Positions 53,132-54,558 of a DNA stretch of 54,558 nucleotides are shown here, in pieces. The position numbers and the translations under genes were made by a program. Numbering within the stretch: the stretch's first letter is position 1; every line of letters starts with the position of its first letter. The notes beneath the pieces were generated by a model. It made no database searches. It was not told where the DNA came from and saw only the letters and a list, made by a program, of their open reading frames with translations. This stretch comes from Lachnospiraceae bacterium (GTDB taxonomy: Bacteria; Bacillota; Clostridia; Lachnospirales; Lachnospiraceae): positions 1 to 54,558 of the forward strand of contig JAFXGR010000059.1 of NCBI GenBank assembly GCA_017520155.1. The letters are read 5' to 3'.

Positions 53132-53180
53132 GTGCCAAAGAAAACAAAAGGACTGAACCGTTAAAAAGAAAGAGGAAAAG

Positions 53181-54558
53181 ATGAAGATAAAATTTGGAAC
53201 CGGAGGAATCCGAGGGATAATGGGTGAAGGAGAGGAACAATTAAATAAAAGGGTTATACAAAAGGTTACCTTAGGGGTAAGCTGCTATCTAAAAAAAATG
53301 ATAGATAATCCCAAAGTGGCCATATGCTATGACAGCAGAAACAATTCCTGGGATTTTGCAAGACAGGCAGCAGAAGTATTTGCCTTTCAGGGGTGCAGAG
53401 TATATTTAAGTGAAACCTTAATGCCTACCCCCTTCCTTTCCTATGTGATACGAAAAGAACAATGTGACTTGGGAGTCAGTATTACCGCCAGTCATAATAG
53501 AAAAGAATATAATGGCTACAAGGTATATAATCATGAGGGATGTCAGATTACCGAAAAAGCAGCAAAAAAGATTCAACAGGAAATAGAAAATTTCCATAAG
53601 GAAAAGATAATTATAGAGGGTTCTTTTGAGGATTACAGAGAAAAAAAGATTATACAATATATTTCAAAAGAAAATATTGAGGATTTTAGCAGAGATATTC
53701 TTACCTATGGATTTACCCATAAGGTAAGTGAAGAATTGAAGGTAGTATATTCCCCTTTAAATGGTGCGGGAAAGGAGTGTGTATGTAAAGTATTGAAAGA
53801 AAAGGGAGTAAAAAATCTATTTCTTGTACCTGAACAAAGTGAGCCAAACGGAGATTTTCCTACCTGTCCATATCCCAACCCGGAGGATGATAGGGCTATG
53901 GAGGCAGGAATAAAGCTTTGTGAAAAAATAGATGCTCATCTTTTCCTTGCCACAGATCCTGATGGAGATAGGGTGGGAGCAGCTGCCAAAAGGAAAGGAA
54001 GATATGAAAGACTTAGTGGAAATCAGGTGGGAGTTTTGTTGTTGGACTATATGTTAAGAAGAAAAAAAGAGACAGGGCAGTTACCTGAGAATTCCGTGAT
54101 TCTTAAGACTATTGTAACCACAGAGATGGTAAGAAAAATTGCAGCTAAGTATGGGGGTGGGGTAATGGATACCCTAACCGGATTTAAATATATCGGAGAA
54201 CAAGTGGGAGAGTTGGAAAAGAAGGGAGAACTGAAGCACTTTATTTTTGGTGTTGAAGAAAGCTGCGGTTATTTGATTGGTCCTTATGTAAGAGACAAGG
54301 ATGGAGTAGGTGCATCCATGATGATTTGTGAAATGGCAGAGGAATATAGAAAGCAGGGGAAAACCTTGTGGGACAGACTGGAAGAACTGTACGGAGAGTA
54401 TGGATACTATGAAACCATCACAAGAACAAAATACTGCAGTGCAGAAGAGGCCAAGGAGTATATGGAAGGTTTAAGAGAACGTTTGCAGGCAGGAGAAGTT
54501 TTAGAGGAATTTAGCGGGAAGGTAAGGGAGTATAGGGATTATAGGAATAAGCAGGGAA
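53181..54558 (+). CDS. Phosphomannomutase/phosphoglucomutase, 3' end missing
   Basis: ATG 53181 with AAAGAGGAAAAG upstream; open to the window end (459+ codons). Alpha-D-phosphohexomutase: FGTGGIRGIMG at the start, catalytic Ser in ITASHNRKEYNGYK, metal site DPDGDRVG, sugar-binding FGVEESCGY. The likely job is mannose-6-phosphate to mannose-1-phosphate, supplying ManC and completing the route to GDP-L-fucose; phosphoglucomutase activity cannot be excluded. Most of the protein is present, with only the final domain cut. Confidence 0.92.
   Translation, partial: MKIKFGTGGIRGIMGEGEEQLNKRVIQKVTLGVSCYLKKMIDNPKVAICYDSRNNSWDFARQAAEVFAFQGCRVYLSETLMPTPFLSYVIRKEQCDLGVSITASHNRKEYNGYKVYNHEGCQITEKAAKKIQQEIENFHKEKIIIEGSFEDYREKKIIQYISKENIEDFSRDILTYGFTHKVSEELKVVYSPLNGAGKECVCKVLKEKGVKNLFLVPEQSEPNGDFPTCPYPNPEDDRAMEAGIKLCEKIDAHLFLATDPDGDRVGAAAKRKGRYERLSGNQVGVLLLDYMLRRKKETGQLPENSVILKTIVTTEMVRKIAAKYGGGVMDTLTGFKYIGEQVGELEKKGELKHFIFGVEESCGYLIGPYVRDKDGVGASMMICEMAEEYRKQGKTLWDRLEELYGEYGYYETITRTKYCSAEEAKEYMEGLRERLQAGEVLEEFSGKVREYRDYRNKQG

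Overview
The window looks like a low-GC Gram-positive, spore-forming and flagellated member of the Clostridia, most likely family Lachnospiraceae. Indicators are sporulation genes (gpr, spoIIP, a SpoIID/LytB-type cortex-lytic protein), a single-chain clostridial-type FGAM synthase, flagellin with CsrA, strong AGGAGG ribosome sites, frequent TTG/GTG starts, and large Lachnospiraceae-type proteins of unknown function. I cannot fix the genus from sequence alone.

Layout. 1-838 (minus): 5' part of a cortex-lytic/SpoIID-like protein. 997-7955: four co-directional genes of unknown function (giant helical protein, actin/Hsp70-fold-like protein, TPR-like protein, coiled-coil membrane protein). 8076-10542: polar amino acid ABC transporter with an operator-like palindrome at its promoter. 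10738-16722: SEC-C protein, hflX, a VanZ-like protein, a large cyclic-nucleotide-binding-domain protein, a small DUF protein and a TetR regulator. 16816-20607: purL. 21033-22085: an orphaned RelB/DinJ antitoxin with a broken toxin, then queH, whose end was altered by a small transposable element. 22358-28808: argS, pepD, and an AI-2E transporter / zinc-ribbon / TPM-domain run. 28956-38176: rpsT, gpr, spoIIP, an ECF transporter module (S, fused A-A, T), lepA, hemW. This is the classical Firmicutes rpsT-gpr-spoIIP-lepA-hemW order with the ECF module inserted, and it ends before the usual hrcA-grpE-dnaK.

38177-46000 is an accessory region. It holds nested MITEs, a FimB-sized tyrosine recombinase, csrA plus flagellin with a hairpin that looks like a CsrA site, and decayed genes (Rpn nuclease, DUF6431, AAA ATPase fragment, SDR fragment) beside one intact AAA/DUF4143 ATPase. 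45980-47627: a hemerythrin-like protein and a tandem HD/HD-GYP protein. 47658-54558: an AraC regulator divergent from a complete GDP-mannose to GDP-L-fucose pathway (manC, gmd, fcl, manA, and a phosphomannomutase cut by the window end).

The strongest new signal is a family of 142-155 bp palindromic elements with GTAAC/GTTAC ends. Each of the four copies has an exact 8-bp target duplication, and one copy is nested inside another. They resemble IS66-type MITEs. Two copies share interior hairpins but differ at their ends, in a way that keeps the end pairing. The best candidate for an undescribed system is the four-gene actin-fold/TPR/membrane cluster at 997-7955.
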